The notes beneath the pieces are model-generated. The model ran no database searches and was not told the DNA's origin. It saw only the letters and a program-made list of their open reading frames with translations. 7,378 nucleotides of DNA from Rhizorhabdus sp. (lineage in GTDB: Bacteria > Pseudomonadota > Alphaproteobacteria > Sphingomonadales > Sphingomonadaceae), in NCBI GenBank assembly GCA_004297635.1, contig SCUQ01000291.1, positions 1 to 7,378 of the forward strand, read 5' to 3'. The position numbers and the translations under genes are program-made. This document shows, one piece after another, positions 6,988 through 7,378 of the stretch (position 1 is the first letter of the stretch; every line of letters starts with the position of its first letter).

Positions 6988-7319
6988 CAGCGCACGAACT
7001 CCACGCGCGACACCTTGTCGCCTTCGAAACTGTAGATGCTCATCACCTCGAACGGCTCGGCGTCGTTCGAGCGCCACACCTTCTCGTGCAGCATCACATA
7101 GTCGCCGAGCTCATAGCCCTTGAGGATCTCGGCGCGGTTCTCGGGAAACTGCGCGAACATCGCCTTGAGGCCCGATCGCACGCCTTCCCTGCCGTCGCGC
7201 ACGACCGCGCCGCGATAGCCGGCCTCGGCCGCATCGTCGGTCATCAGCGCGACATAGGCATCGGCATCCTGCGCATTGTAATGCGCGATCATCTGCTCTG
7301 CGGTGCTGAGCTTGCTCAC
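6987..7319 (-). CDS. NTF2-like (SnoaL-type) small protein
   Basis: A 110-residue protein resembling the nuclear transport factor 2 / SnoaL-like superfamily of cone-shaped alpha+beta barrels. That superfamily includes isomerases, cyclases and many ligand-binding or structural proteins. The pattern fits: an N-terminal helix (TAEQMIAHYNAQDADAYVAL), MTDDA, a middle helix (GREGVRSGLKAMFAQFP), and strands VMLHEKVWRS, FEVMSIYSFEGDKVSRVEFV at the end. No catalytic set can be named. No signal peptide is seen, so it should be cytoplasmic. The preferred start is the GTG at 7319: it overlaps the nuoD stop as GTGA and has GGGGAG eight bases upstream. A GTG at 7328 is in frame but would touch that ribosome site. 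Its stop shares a base with the nuoE ATG. Why it lies between nuoD and nuoE is unknown. Confidence 0.82.
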   Translation of the reverse strand: MSKLSTAEQMIAHYNAQDADAYVALMTDDAAEAGYRGAVVRDGREGVRSGLKAMFAQFPENRAEILKGYELGDYVMLHEKVWRSNDAEPFEVMSIYSFEGDKVSRVEFVR

Positions 7320-7378
7320 CGGTCGCACTCCCCGAACACGACGTCGATCGCCGAGAGGACAGCGGTGGTGTCGGCGAG
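7316..7378 (-). CDS. nuoD: NADH-quinone oxidoreductase subunit D (partial, C-terminal end only)
   Basis: The window edge carries the last 20 codons and stop of the 49 kDa subunit, which forms the quinone site together with NuoB. The frame reads LADTTAVLSAIDVVFGECDR and then TGA, the highly conserved C-terminal end of NuoD, in which the aspartate and the terminal Asp-Arg are almost constant. The stop overlaps the GTG of the NTF2-like gene. The rest of the gene lies beyond the window. Despite the short length, the match to the remembered family ending is close and the context agrees. Confidence 0.93.
   Translation of the reverse strand, partial: LADTTAVLSAIDVVFGECDR
7328..7333 (-). promoter_or_regulatory. 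Ribosome binding site of the NTF2-like gene
   Basis: GGGGAG on the minus strand, inside the end of nuoD, eight bases before the GTG at 7319. The spacing favours the GTG at 7319 over the in-frame GTG at 7328. Confidence 0.65.

Noticed and set aside
6310..7077. nuoE start at 7077
   Set aside because: The extra 30 residues are Arg-rich and lie inside the NTF2-like gene. The ATG at 6987 in the TGATG overlap matches the normal NuoE length.
1..7378. Possible defence system, phage or mobile element cargo
   Set aside because: No integrase, transposase, terminal repeats, toxin-antitoxin pair or CRISPR repeats are visible. All genes are co-directional and embedded in the nuo operon.

Overview
The window is the middle of a respiratory complex I (proton-pumping NADH:quinone oxidoreductase) operon. 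Every gene lies on the minus strand, so transcription runs from high to low coordinates. The high GC content, the mitochondrial-type NuoG and the general look of the proteins suggest an alphaproteobacterium, most likely of the Sphingomonadales (Sphingomonas and relatives). This assignment is by recognition only, without any database search.

In transcription order the window holds: the last 20 codons of nuoD (7378-7316); an NTF2/SnoaL-like small protein (7319-6987); nuoE (6987-6310); a 49-residue, very hydrophobic membrane protein (6313-6164); nuoF (6157-4856); two related secreted proteins of unknown function (4859-4170 and 4170-3445); nuoG (3445-1442); a retropepsin-like clan AA aspartic protease (1442-1041); and nuoH (1044 to the window edge, nearly complete). 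There is no non-coding stretch longer than six bases, and I see no promoter, terminator, RNA gene, CRISPR array or insertion sequence.

The core genes build one machine. NuoE and NuoF form the NADH-oxidising tip (FMN, clusters N3 and N1a). NuoG carries clusters N1b, N4 and N5 and passes electrons on towards NuoD and the quinone site, which NuoH helps form in the membrane. All the expected iron-sulfur ligands are present. NuoG lacks the extra N7 ligands, as in mitochondria.

The unusual part is what lies between the core genes. Five non-subunit genes occupy all four core-gene junctions in the window (D/E, E/F, F/G, G/H). Nearly all are joined by overlapping stop and start codons (GTGA, ATGA, TGATG or TAATG), so they are built into the translational relay of the operon. 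The two secreted proteins are paralogues. Each holds two copies of a roughly 60-residue unit with a pair of cysteines at constant spacing. The second gene has clearly lower GC than its neighbours, and the two genes share a nearly identical 31-bp segment near their 3' ends, which points to duplication, conversion or import. The small membrane protein, the secreted pair and the protease are candidates for lineage-specific assembly, stability or accessory factors of complex I. That role is inferred only from position.
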